Below are positions 12,005 to 24,500 of a stretch of DNA of 64,000 nt, piece after piece. The translations under genes were made by a program, and so were the position numbers. Below the pieces are notes generated by a model. That model searched no databases. It was not told the origin of the DNA and was given only the letters and a program-made list of their open reading frames with translations. Source of the stretch: Clusia tigrina (lineage: Eukaryota; Arthropoda; Insecta; Diptera; Clusiidae); the NCBI GenBank assembly GCA_920105625.2, contig OV050033.1:87856280-87920279 (forward strand), read 5' to 3'. Each line of letters begins with the position of its first letter. Positions within the stretch are counted from its first letter, which is position 1.

Positions 12005-12600
12005 TCAGCGTCTCTGTAGGCGTCTCATTTGTTGCCGCTGTCGATTGAGGTGTCTGCTGGCTTCTCTATGCCTATGTCTACCCCTCTCTGCCTCAGTCGG
12101 CGTCGCAGCATCTGTCAGCGTCGCAGTCTCTGTCAGCGTCTCTGTAGGCGTCTCAGTCGCTGCCACCGTCGATGGGGGGTCTGCTGCATTCTCTATGCCA
12201 ATATCTACCCCTATCTGCCTCATTCGGCGTCGCAGCCTCTGTCAGCGTCTCTGTAGGCGTCTCAGTCGCTGCCGCTGTCGATTGGTGGGTCTGCTGCCTT
12301 CTCTATGCCTATATCTACCCCTACGCGCCTCAGTCGGCGTCACAGTCGACTTCGCAGCCTCTGTCAGCGTCTCTGTAGGCGTCTCAGTCGCTGCCGCTGT
12401 CGATTGGTGGGTCTGCTGCCTTCTCTATGCCTATGTCAACCCCTCTCTGCCTCAGTCGGCGTGTTAGTCGGCGTCGCAGCCTCTGTCAGCGTCTCTGTAG
12501 GCGTCTCAGTTGTTGCCGCTGTCGATTGGGGGTCTGCTGCCTTCTCTATGCCTATGTCAACCCCTCTCTGCCTCAGTCGGCGTCTTAGTCGGCGTCGCAG
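12005..12600 (+). repeat. higher-order block E, copy 1 (offset 6437)
   Basis: Shares a constant 6437-bp offset with 18442-19037. Markers are gtcgcagcatctgtcagcg followed by cagtctctgtcag, the gctgccaccgtcgatgggg variant, cctcattcggcgtcgcag, and the acgcgcctcag monomer. The preceding ~0.4 kb also matches 18.1-18.4 kb but at offset 6560, about one monomer more. Confidence 0.75.
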
Positions 12601-13140
12601 CCTCTCTCAGCATATCTGTGGGCGTCTCAGTAGCTTCCGCTGTCAATTGGGGGGTCTGATGCCTTCTCTATGCCTATATATACCCCTATCTGCCTCAGTC
12701 GGCGTCGCAGCATCTGTCAGCGTCTCTGTAGGCGTCTCAGTCGCTGCCGCCTTCAATGGGGGGGGTCTGCTGCATTCTCTATGCCAATATCTACCCCTAT
12801 CTGCCTCAGTCGGCAACTCAGTCGGCGTCGCAGCCTCTATCAGCATCTCTGTAGGCGTCTCAGTTGTTGCCGCTGTCGATTGGTGGGTCTGCTGCCTTCT
12901 CTATGCCTATATCTACCCCTACGCGCCTCAGACGGCGTCACAGTCGGTTTCGCAGCCTCTGTCAGCGTCTCTGTAGGCGTCTCAGTCGCTGCCGCTGTCG
13001 ATTGGTGGGTCTGCTGCCTTCTCTATGCCAATATCTACCCCTATCTTCCTCAGTCGGCAACTCAGTCGGCGTCGCAGCCTCTGTCAGCGTCGCAGCCTCT
13101 GTCAGCATCTCTGTAGGCGTCTCAGTCGCTGCCGCTGTCG

Positions 13141-14241
13141 ATTGGGGGGTCTGCTGCCTTCTCTATGCCAATATCTACCCTTATCTGCCTCAGTCGGCGT
13201 CTCAGTCGGCGTCGAAGCCTCTGTCAGCGTCTCTGAATGCGTCTCAGTCGCTGCCGCTGTCGATTGGGGGGGGCTCTGCTGCCTTCTCTATGCCAATATC
13301 TACCTTTATCTGCCTCAGTCATCGTCTCAGTCGGCGTCGCAGCCTCTGTCAGCGTCTCTTTAGGCGTCTCAGTCGCTGCCGCTGTCGATTGGTGGGTCTG
13401 CTGCCTTCTCTATGCCAATATCTACCCTTATCTGCCTCAGTCGGCGTCGCAGCCTCTGTCAGCGTCTCTGAATGCGTCTCAGTCGCTGCCGCTGTCGATT
13501 GGGGGTCTGATGCCTTCTCTATGCCTATATCTACACATATCTGCCTCAGTCGGCGTCTCAGTCGGCGTCTCAGTCGGCATCGCAGCCATTGTCAGCGTCT
13601 ATGTAGGCATCTCAGTCGCTGCCGCTGTCGATTATGGGGTCTGCTTCCTTCTCTATGCCAATATCTACCCTTATCTGCCTCAGTCATCGTCTCAGTCGGC
13701 GTCGCAGCCTCTGTCAGCGTCTCTTTAGGCGTCTCAGTCGCTGCCGCTGTCGATTGGGGGGGTCTGCTGCCTTCTCTATGTCAATATCTACCCGTATCTG
13801 CCTCAGTCTTCGTCTCAGCCTCTGTCAGAGTCTCTGTAGGCATCTCAGTCGCTGCCGCTGTCGATTGAGGGGTCTGCTGCCTTCTCTATGCCTATATCTA
13901 CCCCTATCTATTTCAGTCGGCATCTCAGTCGGCGTCGCAGCCTTTGTAAGCGTCTCTGTAGGCGTCTCAGTAGCTGCCGCTGTCGATTGGGGGTCTGCTG
14001 CATTCTCTATGCCTATATATACCCCTATCTGCCTCAGTCGGCGTCTCAGTCGGCGTCGCAGCCTCTATCAGCGTCTCTGTAGGCGTCTCAGTCGTTGCCG
14101 CTGTCGATTGGGGGGTCTGCTGCCTTCTCTATGCCTATATCTACCCCTATCTGCCTCAGTCAGCGTCTCAGTCGGCGTCGCAGCCTCTATCAGCGTCTCT
14201 GTAGGCGTCTCAGTCGCTGCCGCTGTCGATTGGGGGGTCTG
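13141..14241 (+). repeat. higher-order block D, copy 2 (offset 4641)
   Basis: Partner of 8500-9600. Downstream of it the alignment continues with a 12-bp and then a ~243-bp insertion (two extra monomers near 14.25-14.5 kb, including a second copy of the tctatttcagtcggc monomer). Local duplication therefore followed the larger one. Confidence 0.75.
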
Positions 14242-15855
14242 CTGCCTTCTCTATGCCTATATCTACCCTTATCTGCCTCAGTCGGCGTCGCAGCCTCTGT
14301 CAGCGTCTCTGTAGGCGTCTCAGTCGCTGCCGCTGTCGATTGAGGGGTCTGCTGCCTTCTCTATGCCTATATCTACCCCTATCTATTTCAGTCGGCATCT
14401 CAGTCGGCGTCGCAGCCTTTGTAAGCGTCTCTGTAGGCGTCTCAGTAGCTGCCGCTGTCGATTGGGGGTCTGCTGCATTCTCTATGCCTATATCTACCCC
14501 TATCTGCCTCAGTCGGCATCTCAGTCGGCGTCGCAGCCTCTGTCAGCGTCTCTGTAGGCGTCTCATTTGTTGCCGCTGTCGATTGAGGTGTCTGCTGGCT
14601 TCTCTATGCCTATATCTGCCCCTACGCGCCTCAGTCGGCGTCACAGGCGGCTTCGCAGCCTCTGTCAGCGTCTCTGTAGGCGTCTCAGTCGCTGCCGCTG
14701 TCAATTGGTTGGTCTGCTGCCTTCTCTATGCCAATATCTACCCTTATCTGCCTCAGTCGGCGTCGCAGCCTCTGTCAGCGTCTCTGAATGCGTCTCAGTC
14801 GCTGCCGCTGTCGATTGGGGGTCTGATGCCTACTCTATGCCTATATCTACCCATATCTGCCTAAGTCGGCGTCTCAGTCGGCGTCTTAGTCGGCGTCGCA
14901 GCCTCTGTCAGCGTCTCTGTAGGCGTCTCTGTTGTTGCCGCTGTCGATTGGGGGTCTGCTACCTTCTCTATGCCTATGTCAACCCCTCTCTGCCTCAGTC
15001 GGCGTCTTAGTCGGCGTCGCAGCCTCTGTCAGCGTGTCTGTAGGCGTCTCAGTCGCTGCCGCTGTCGATTGGGGGTCTGCTGCCTTCTCTATGCCTATAT
15101 CTACCCCTATCTGCGTCAGTCGGCGTCTCAGTCGGCGTCGCAGCCTCTGTCAGCATCTCTGTAAGCGTCTCAGTTGCTGCCGCTGACGATTGGTGGGTCT
15201 GCTGCCTTCTCTATGCCTATATCTACCCCTACGCGCCTCAGTTGGCGTCACAGTCGGCTTCGCAGCCTCTGTCAGCGTCTCTGTAGGTGTCTCAGTCGCA
15301 GCCGCTGTCGATTGGGGGTCTGCTGCCTTCTCTATGCCAATATCTACCCTTATCTGTCTCAGTCGGTGTCGCAGCCTCTGTCAGCGTCTCTGAATGCGTC
15401 TCAGTCGCTGCCGCTATCGATTGGGAGGTCTGATGCCTTCTCTATGCCTATATCTACCCCTATCTGCCTCAGTCGGCGTCTCAGTCGGCGTCTCAGTCGG
15501 CATCGCAGCCATTGTCAGCATCTATGTAGGCATCTCAGTCGCTGCCGCTGTCGATTGGGGGGTCTGGTGCCTTCTCTATGGCTATATCTACCCCTATCTG
15601 CCTCAGTCGGCGTATAAGTCGGCGTCGCAGCCTCTATCAGCGTCTCTGTACGCGTCTCAGTCGCTGCCGCTGTCGATTGAGGGGTCTGCTGCCTTCTCTA
15701 TGCCTATATCTTCCCCTATCTGTTTCAGTCGGCATCTCAGTCGGCGTCGCAGCCTCTGTCAGCGTCTCTGACTGCGTCTCTGTCGCTGCCGCTATCGATT
15801 GGGAGGTCTGATGCCTTCTCTATGCCTATATCTATATATATACCCCTATCTGCCT

Positions 15856-15903
15856 CAGTCGGCGTCTCAGTCGGCGTCTCAGTCGGCGTCTCAGTCGGCA
15901 TCG
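15856..15903 (+). repeat. local dodecamer expansion, 4 copies
   Basis: Four consecutive 12-bp units (three cagtcggcgtct and one cagtcggcatcg) where a standard monomer has two. Just upstream, at about 15830-15842, the monomer also carries a short TA expansion (tctatatatatac). Confidence 0.9.
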
Positions 15904-15954
15904 CAGCCATTGTCAGCGTCTATGTAGGCATCTCAGTCGCTGCCGCTGTCGATT

Positions 15955-16900
15955 ATGGGGTCTGCTTCCTTCTCTATGCCAATATCTACCCTTATCTGCC
16001 TCAGTCATCGTCTCAGTCGGCGTCGCAGCCTCTGTCAGCGTCTCTTTAGGCGTCTCAGTCGCTGCCGCTGTCGATTGGGGGGGTCTGCTGCCTTCTCTAT
16101 GTCAATGTCTACCCGTATCTCCCTCAGTCTTCGTCTCAGCCTCTGTCAGAGTCTCTGTAGGCATCTCAGTCGCTGCTGCTGTCGATTGGGGGGTCTGCTG
16201 CCTTCTCTATGCCTATATCTACCCCTATCTGCTTCAGTCGGCGTCTCAGTCGGCGTCGCAGCCTCTTGTCATCGTCTCTGTAGGCAGCTCAGTCGCTGCC
16301 GCTGTCGATTGGGGGGTCTGCTGCCTTCTCTATGGCTATATCTACCCCTATCCGCATCAGTCGGCGTCGCAGCCTCTCTCAGCATATCTGTGGGCGTCTC
16401 AGTAGCTTCCGCTGTCGATTGGGGGGTCTGATGCCTTCTCTATGCCTATATATACCCCTATCTGCCTCAGTCGGCGTCTCAGTCGGCGTCTCAGTCGGCG
16501 TCGCAGCATCTGTCAGCGTCGCAGCATCTGTCAGCGTCGCAGCATCTGTCAGCGTCTCTGTAGGCGTCTCAGTCGCTGCCTCTGTCGATTCGGGAGTCTG
16601 CTGCTTTCTGTATGCCTATATCTACTCCTATCTGCCTCAGTCGGCAACTCATTCGGCGTCGCAGCCTCAATCAGCATCTCTGTAGGCGTCTCAGTTGTTG
16701 CCGCTGTCGATTGGTGGGTCTGCTGCCTTCTCTATGCCTATTTCTACCCCTACGCGCCTCAGACGGCGTCACAGTCGGCTTCGCAGTCTCTGTCAGCGTC
16801 TCTGTAGGCGTCTCAGTCGCTGCCGCTGTCGATTGGTGGGTCTGCTGCCTTCGCTATGCCAATATCTACCCCTATCTTCCTCAGTCGGCATCTCAGTCGG
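15955..16900 (+). repeat. higher-order block F, copy 1 (offset 3532/3527)
   Basis: Matches 19487-20427 at offset 3532, changing to 3527 after local 12/18-mer length changes. Markers are gattatggggtctgcttcc, gctgctgctgtcgatt, the cctatccgcatcag monomer with cagcatatctgtgggcg, gcctctgtcgattcg, and the cctcaatcagcatctctg monomer. Confidence 0.75.
16468..16557 (+). repeat. combined 12-mer x3 and 18-mer x3 expansion
   Basis: Three dodecamers (16468-16503) followed by three 18-bp units of the cagcatctgtcagcgtcg type (16504-16557). It shows directly that the 12-bp and 18-bp modules expand independently inside one monomer. Confidence 0.9.
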
Positions 16901-18441
16901 CGTCGCAGCCTCTCTCAGCATATCTGTGGGCGGCTCAGTAGCTTCCGCTGTCGATTGGGGGGTCTGATGCCTTCTCTATGCCTATATATACCCCTATCTG
17001 CCTCAGTCGGCGTCGCAGCCTCTGTCCGCGTTTATGTAGGTGTCTCAGTCGCTACCGCTCTCGATTGAGGAGTCTGCTGCCTTCTCTATGCCTATATCTA
17101 CCCCTATCTGCCTCAGTCGGCGTCTCAGCCTCTGTCAGAGTCTCTGTAGGCATCTCAGTTGTTGCCGCTGTCGATTGAGGAGTCTGCTGCCTTCTCTATG
17201 CCTATATCTACCCCTATCTGTTTCAGTCGGCACCTCAGTCAGCGTCGCAGCCTCTGTCAGCGTCTCTGTAAGTGTCAAAGTCGCTGCCGCTGTTGATTGG
17301 GGGGGTCTGCTGCCTTCTCTATGCCAATATCTACCCCTATCTGCCTCAGTCGGCGTCGCAGCCTCTGTCTGCGTTTATGTAGGTGTCTCAGTCGCTACCG
17401 CTCTTGATTGGGGGGTCTGCGGCCTTCTCTATGCCTATATCTACCCCTATCTGCCTCAGTCGGCGTCTCAGTCGGCGTCGCAGCCTCTGTCAGCATCTCT
17501 GTAAGCGTCTCAGTTGCTGCCGCTTTCGATTGGGGGGTCTGCTACCTCCTCTATGCCTATGTCTACCCTTATCTGCCCCAGTCGGCGTCTCAGTCAGCGT
17601 CGCAGCCTCTGTCAGCCTCTATGAATGCGTCTCAGTCGCTGCCGCTGTCGATTGGGGGGTCTCCTGCCTTCTCTATGCCTATATCTACCCCTATCTGCCT
17701 CAGTCGGCGTCTCAGTCGGCGTCGCAGCCTCTGTCAGCGTCTCTGTAGGCGTCTCAGTTGTTGCCGCTGTCGATTGGGGGCCTTCTGCCTTCTCTATGCC
17801 TATGTCAACCCCTCTCTGCCTCAGTCGGCGTCTTAGTCGGCGTCGCAGCCTCTGTCAGCGTCTCTTTAGGCGTCTCAGTCGCTGCTGCTGTCGATTGGGG
17901 GGGTCTGCTGCCTTCTCTATGCCAATATCTACCCCTATCTGCCTCAGTCGGCGTCTCAGCCTCTGTCAGAGTCTCTGTAGGCATCTCAGTTGTTGCCGCT
18001 GTCGATTGAGGAGTCTGCTGCCTTCTCTATGCCTATATCTTCCCCTATCTGTTTCAGTCGGCATCTCAGTCGGCGTCGCAGCCTCTATCAGCGTCTCTGT
18101 AGGCGTCTCAGTCGCTGCCGCTGTCGATTGGGGGGTCTGCTGCCTTCTCTATGCCTATATCTACCCCTGTCTGCCTCAGTCGGCGTCTCAGTCGGCGTCG
18201 CAGCCTCTGTCAGCGTCTCTGTAGGCGTTTCATTTGTTGCCGCTGTCGATTGAGGTGTCTGCTGGCTTCTCTATGCCTATATCTACCCCTACGCGCCTCA
18301 GTCGGCGTCACAGGCGGCTTCGCAGCCTCTGTCAGCGTCTCTGTAGGCGTCTCAGTCGCTGCCGCTGTCGATTGGTGGGTCTGCTGCCTTCTCTATGCCA
18401 ATATCTACCCTTATCTGCCTCAGTCGGCGTCGCAGCCTCTG

Positions 18442-19037
18442 TCAGCGTCTCTGAATGCGTCTCATTTGTTGCCGCTGTCGATTGAGGTGTCTGCTGGCTT
18501 CTCTATGCCTATGTCTACCCCTCTCTGCCTCAGTCGGCGTCGCAGCATCTGTCAGCGTCGCAGTCTCTGTCAGCGTCTCTGTAGGCGTCTCAGTCGCTGC
18601 CACCGTCGATGGGGGGTCTGCTGCATTCTCTATGCCAATATCTACCCCTATCTGCCTCATTCGGCGTCGCAGCCTCTGTCAGCGTCTCTGTAGGCGTCTC
18701 AGTCGCTGCCGCTGTCGATTGGTGGGTCTGCTGCCTTCTCTATGCCTATATCTACCCCTACGCGCCTCAGTCGGCGTCACAGTCGGCTTCGCAGCCTCTG
18801 TCAGCGTCTCTGTAGGCGTCTCAGTCGCTGCCGCTGTCGATTGGTGGGTCTGCTGCCTTCTCTATGCCTATGTCAACCCCTCTCTGCCTCAGTCGGCGTG
18901 TTAGTCGGCGTCGCAGCCTCTGTCAGCGTCTCTGTAGGCGTCTCAGTTGTTGCCGCTGTCGATTGGGGGTCTGCCGCCTTCTCTATGCCTATGTCAACCC
19001 CTCTCTGCCTCAGTCGGCGTCTTAGTCGGCGTCGCAG
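18442..19037 (+). repeat. higher-order block E, copy 2 (offset 6437)
   Basis: Partner of 12005-12600. The step from offset 6560 to 6437 at its left edge equals one monomer, as expected from unequal exchange inside the array. Confidence 0.75.
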
Positions 19038-19375
19038 CCTCTGTCAGCGTCTCTGTAGGCGTCTCAGTCGCTGCCGCTGTCGATTGGGGGGTCTGCTGCC
19101 TTCTCTATGCCTATATCTACCCCTATCTGCCTCAGTCGGCGTCTTAGTCGGCGTCGCAGCCTCTGTCAGCGTCTCTGTAGGCGTCTCAGTTGTTGCCGCT
19201 GTCGATTGGGGGTCTTCTGCCTTCTCTATGCCTATGTCAACCCCTCTCTGCCTCAGTCGGCGTCTTAGTCGGCGTCGCAGCCTCTGTCAGCGTCTCTGTA
19301 GGCGTCTCAGTCGCTGCCGCTGTCGATTGGGGGGTCTGCTGCCTTCTCTATGCCTATATCTACCCCTATCTGCCT

Positions 19376-19435
19376 CAGTCGGCGTCTCAGTCGGCGTCTC
19401 AGTCGGCGTCTCAGACGGCGTCTCAGTCGGCTTCG
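19376..19435 (+). repeat. local dodecamer expansion, 5 copies
   Basis: Five consecutive 12-bp units: three cagtcggcgtct, then cagacggcgtct and cagtcggcttcg. This is among the longest pure dodecamer runs seen in the window. Confidence 0.9.
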
Positions 19436-19486
19436 CAGCCATTGTCTGCGTCTATGTAGGCATCTCAGTCGCTGCCGCTGTCGATT

Positions 19487-20427
19487 ATGGGGTCTGCTTC
19501 CTTCTCTATGCCTATATCTACCCCTATCTGCCTCAGTCGGCGTCTTAGTCGGCGTCGCAGCCTCTGTCAGCGTCTCTTTAGGCGTCTCAGTCGCTGCTGC
19601 TGTCGATTGGGGGGGTCTGCTGTCTTCTCTATGTCAATATCTACCCGTATCTGCCTCAGTCTTCGTCTCAGCCTCTGTCAGAGTCTCTGTAGGCATCTCA
19701 GTCGCTGCTGCTGTCGATTGGGGGGTCTGCTGCCTTCTCTATGCCTATATCTACCCCTATCTGCTTCAGTCGGCGTCTCAGTCGGCGTCGCAGCCGCTTG
19801 TCAGCGTCTCTGTAGGCATCTCAGTCGCTGCCGTTGTCGATTGGGGGGTCTGCTGCCTTCTCTATGGCTATATCTACCCCTATCCGCATCAGTCGGCGTC
19901 GCAGCCTCTCTCAGCATATCTGTGGGCGTCTCAGTAGCTTCCGCTGTCGATTGGGGGGGTCTGATGCCTTCTCTTTGCCTATATATACCCCTATCTGCAC
20001 CAGTCGGCGTCTCAGTCGGCGTCTCAGTCGGCGTCTCAGTCGGCGTCGCAGCATCTGTCAGCGTCGCAACCTCTGTCAGCGTCTCTGTAGGCGTCTCCGT
20101 CGCTGCCTCTGTCGATTCGAGGGTCTGCTGCTTTCTGTATGCCTATATCTACTCCTATCTGCCTCAGTCGGCAACTCAGTCGGCGTCGCAGCCTCAATCA
20201 GCATCTCTGTAGGCGTCTCAGTTGTTGCCGCTGTCGATTGGTGGGTCTGCTGCCTTCTATATGCCTATATCTACCCCTACGCGCCTCAGACGGCGTCACA
20301 GTCGGCTTCGCAGCCTCTGTCAGCGTCTCTGTAGGCGTCTCAGTCGCTGCCGCTGTCGATTGGTGGGTCTGCTGCCTTCTCTATGCCAATATCTACCCCT
20401 ATCTTCCTCAGTCGGCATCTCAGTCGG
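19487..20427 (+). repeat. higher-order block F, copy 2 (offset 3532/3527)
   Basis: Partner of 15955-16900. The two copies differ in dodecamer number in the middle monomer: three plus three 18-mers at 16468-16557, against four plus two 18-mers from 20001. Sub-repeat slippage therefore happened after block duplication. Confidence 0.75.
20001..20048 (+). repeat. local dodecamer expansion, 4 copies
   Basis: Four 12-bp units followed by 18-bp units (cagcatctgtcagcgtcg, then cgcaacctctgtcagcg). It is the block F counterpart of 16468-16557, with a different 12/18-mer copy number. Confidence 0.88.
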
Positions 20428-20737
20428 CGTCGCAGCCTCTATCAGCGTCTCTGTATGGGTCTCAGTCGCTGCCGCTGTCGATTGGGGGGTCTGCTGCCTT
20501 CTCTTTGCCTATGTCTACCTTTCTCTGCCGCAGTCGGCATCTCAGTCAGCGTCGCAGCCTCTTGTCAGCGTCTCTGTAGGCATCTCAGTCGCTGCCGTTG
20601 TCGATTGGGGGGTCCGCTGCGTTCTCTATGGCTATTTCTACCCCTATCCGCATCAGTCGACGTCGCAGCCTCTCTCAGCGTCTCTGTAGGCTTCTCAGTA
20701 CCTACCGCTGTCGATTGGGGGGTCTGCTAAATTCTCT

Positions 20738-21561
20738 ATGCCTATATCTACCCCTATCTGCCTCAGTCGGCGTCTCAGACGGTGTCGCAGCCTCTCTCAG
20801 CGTCTCTGTAGGCGTCTCAGTAGCTGCCGCTGTCGATTGGGAGGTCTGCTGCATTCTATATGCCTATATCTACACCTATCTGCCTCAGACGGCGTCTCAG
20901 TCGGCGTCGCAGCCTCAATCAGCATCTCTGTAGGCGTCTCAGTTGTTGCCGCTGTCGATTGGTGGGTCTGCTGCCTTCTATATGCCTATATCTACCCCTA
21001 CGCGCCTCAGACGGCGTCACAGTCGGCTTCGCAGCCCCTGGCAGCGTCTCTGTAGGCGTCTCAGTTGTTGCCGCTGTCGATTGGTGGGTCTGCTGCCTTC
21101 TCTATGCCTATATCTACCCCTATCTTCCTCAGTCGGCATCTCAGTCGGCGTCGCAGCTTCTGTCTGCGTCTCTGTAGGCGTGTCAGTCGCTGCCGCTGTC
21201 GATTGGGGGGTCTGCTGCCTTCTCTATTCCTATATCTACCCCTATCTGCCTCAGTCGGCAATTCAGTCGGCGTCGCAGCCTCTGTCAGCGTCGCAGCCTC
21301 TCTCAGCGTCTCTGTAGGCGTCTCAGTACCTGCCGCTGTCGATTGGGGGGTCTGCTAAATTCTCTATGCCTATATCTACCCCTATCTGCCTCAGTCGGCG
21401 TCTCAGACGGTGTCGCAGCCTCTCTCAGCGTCTCTGTAGGCGTCTCAGTAGCTGCCGCTGTCGGTTGGGAGGTCTGCTGCATTCTATATGCCTATATCTA
21501 CCCCTATCTGCCTCAGACGGCGTCTCAGTCGGCGTCGCAGCCTCTGTCAGCGTCTCTGTAG
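20738..21561 (+). repeat. short-range duplications, 628 and 721 bp
   Basis: The monomer with cagacggtgtcgcagcctct at 20738 recurs at 21366 (offset 628). The monomers at 20139-20330 recur at 20860-21050 (offset 721; markers ctcaatcagcatctctg and ccttctatatgcc). These nested small duplications mark a recently reshuffled segment. Confidence 0.65.
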
Positions 21562-24500
21562 GCATCTCAGTCGCTGCCGCTGTTTATTGGGGGGGGTCTG
21601 CTGCCTTCTCTATGCCTATGTCTACCCTTATCTGTCTCAGTCGGCGTCTCAGTCAGGGTCGCAGCCTCTGTCAGCTTCTCTGAATGCGTCTCAGTCGCTG
21701 CCGCTGTCGATTGGGGGTCTGCTGACTTCTCTAAGCCTATCTCTTCCCGAATCTGCCTCAGTCGGCGCCACAGTCGGCTTCGCAGCCTCTGTCAGCGTCT
21801 CTGTAGGTGTCTCAGTCGCTGCCGCTGTCGATTGGGGGGTCTGCGGCCTTCTCTATGCCAATATCTACCCTTCTCTGCCTCAGTCGGCGTCTCAGTCGGC
21901 GTCGCAGCCTCTGTCAGCGTCTCTGTAGGCGTCTCATTTGTTGCCGCTGTCGATTGGGGTGTCTGCTGCCTTCTCTATGCCTATGTCTACCCCTGTCTGC
22001 CTCAGTCGGCGTCTCAGTCGGCGTCGCAGCATCTGTCAGCGTAGCAGCCTCTGTCAGCATCTCTGTAGGCGTCTCAGTCGCTGCCGCTGTCGATTGGGGG
22101 GTCTGCTGCCTTCTCTATGCCAATATCTACCCTTATCTGCCTCATTCGGCGTCTCAGTCGGCGTCGAAGCCTCTGTCAGCGTCTCTGAATGCGTTTCAGT
22201 CGCTGCCGCTGTCGATTGGTGGGGGGGTCTGCTGCCTTCTCTATGCCAATATCTACCTTTATCTGCCTCAGTCATTGTCTCAGTCGGCGTCGCAGCCTCT
22301 GTCAGCGTCTCTGAATGCGTCTCAGTCGCTGCCGCTGTCGATTGGGGGGTCTGATGCCTTCTCTATGCCTATATCTACCCCTATCTGCCTCAGTCGGCGT
22401 CTCAGTAGGCATCGCAGCCATTGTCAGCTACTATGTAGGCGTCTCAGTTGCTGCCGCTGTCGATTGGGGGGGGGTCTGCTGCCTTCTCTATGCCTATATC
22501 TACCCCTACCTGCCTGAGTCGGTATCTCAGTCGGCGTCGCTGCCTCTGTGAGCATCTCTCTTGGCGTCTCAGTCGCTGCCGCCGTCGATTGGGGGGTCTG
22601 CTGCATTCTCTATGCCAATATCTACCCCTATCTGTCTCAGTCGGCGTCGCAGCCTCTGTCAGCGTCTCTGTAGGCGTCTCAGTCGCTGCCGCTGTCGATT
22701 GTGGGGTCTGCTGCCTTCTGTATGCCTATATCTACCTTTATCTGCCTCAGTCGGCATCTCAGTCGGCGTCGCAGCCTCTGTCAGCGTCTCTCTGGGCGTC
22801 TCAGTCGTTGCCGCCGCCGATAGGTGGGTCTGCTCCATTCTCTATGCCAATATTTACCCCTATATGCCTCAGTCGGCGACTCTGTCGCCGTCGCAGCCTC
22901 TGTCAGCTTCGCAGCCTCTGTCAACGTCTTTGTAGGCGTCTCAGTCGCTGCTGCTGTCGATTGGGGGGTCTGCTGCCTTCTCTATGCCTATATCTACCCC
23001 TATCTGCCTCAGTCGGCGTCTCAGTCGGCGTCGCAGCCTCTGTCAGCGTCTCTGTAGGTGTCTCAGTCGCTGCCGCTGTCGATTGGGGGGTCTGATGCCT
23101 TCTCTATGCCTATATCTACCCCTATCTGCTTCAGTCGGCGTCTCAGTCGGCGTCGCAGCCTCTATCAGCGTCTCTGTAGGCGTCTCAGTCGCTGCCGCTG
23201 TCGATTGAGGGGTCTGCTGCCTTCTCTATGCCTATATCTACCCCTATCTGTTTCAGTCGGCATCTCAGTCGGCATCTCAGTCGGCGTCGCAGCCTCTGTC
23301 AGCGTCTCTGTAGGCGTCTCCGTCGCTGCCGCTGTCGATTGGGGGGTCTGCTGCCTTCTCTATGCCTATATCTACCCCTATCTGAATCAGTCGGCGTCTC
23401 AGTCAGCGTCGCAGCCTCTGTCAGCGTCTCTGTAGGCGTCTCATTTGTTGCCGCTGTCGATTGAGGTGTCTGCTGGCTTCTCTATGCCTATATCTACCCC
23501 TACGCGCCTCAGTCGGCGTCACAGGCGGCTTCGCAGCCTTTGTCAGCGTATCTGTAGGCGTCTCAGTCGCTGCCGCTGTCGATTGGTGGGTCTGCTGCCT
23601 TCTCTATGCCAATATCTACCCTTATCTGCCTCAGTCGGCGTCGCAGCCTCTGTCAGCGTCTCTGAATGCGTCTCAGTCGTTGCCGCTGTCGATTGGGGGG
23701 TCTGATGCCTTCTCTATGCTTATATCTACCCATATCTGCCTCAGTCGGCGTCTCAGTCGGCATCGCAGCCATTGTCAGCGTCTATGTAGGCATCTCAGTC
23801 GCTGCCGCTGTCGATTGTGGGGGTCTGCTGCCTTCTCTATGCCTATATCTACCCCTACCTGCCTCAGTCGGCATCTCAGTCGGCGTCGCAGCCTCTGTCA
23901 GCGTCTCTGTAGGCGTCTCATTTGTTGCCGCTGTCGATTGAGGTGTCTGCTGGCTTCTCTATGCCTATGTCTACCCTCTCTGCCTCAGTCGGCGTCGCAG
24001 CCTCTGTCAGCGTCTCTGTAGGGGTCTCAGTCGCTGCCGCTGTCGATTGGTGGGTCTGCTGCCGTCTCTATGCCAATATCTACCCCTATCTGCCTCAGTC
24101 GGCGTCTCAGTCGGCGTCGCAGCCTCTGTCAGCATCTCTGTAAGCGTCTCAGTTGCTGCCGCTGTCGATTGGGGGGTCTGCTGCCTTCTCTATGCCTATG
24201 TCTACCCTTATCTGCCCCAGTCGGCGTCTCAGTCAGCGTCGCAGCCTCTGTCAGTCTCTATGAATGCGTCTCAGTCGCTGCCGCTGTCGATTGGGGGGTC
24301 TCCTGCCTTCTCTATGCGTATATCTACACCTATCTGCCTCAGTCGGCGTCTCAGTCGGGGTCGAAGCCTATGTCAGCGTCTTTGTAGGCGTCTCAGTCAC
24401 TGCCGCTGTTGATTGGGGGGTCTGCTGTCTTCTCTATGCCTATCTCTTCCCCTATCTGCCTCAGTCGGCGCCACAGTCGCCTTCGCAGCCTCTGTCAGCG

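Noticed and set aside
12864..13868. 334-codon open frame in the satellite
   Set aside because: Same cause; the near-identical block at 8.35-9.2 kb has a different set of stops, so the frame is not conserved.
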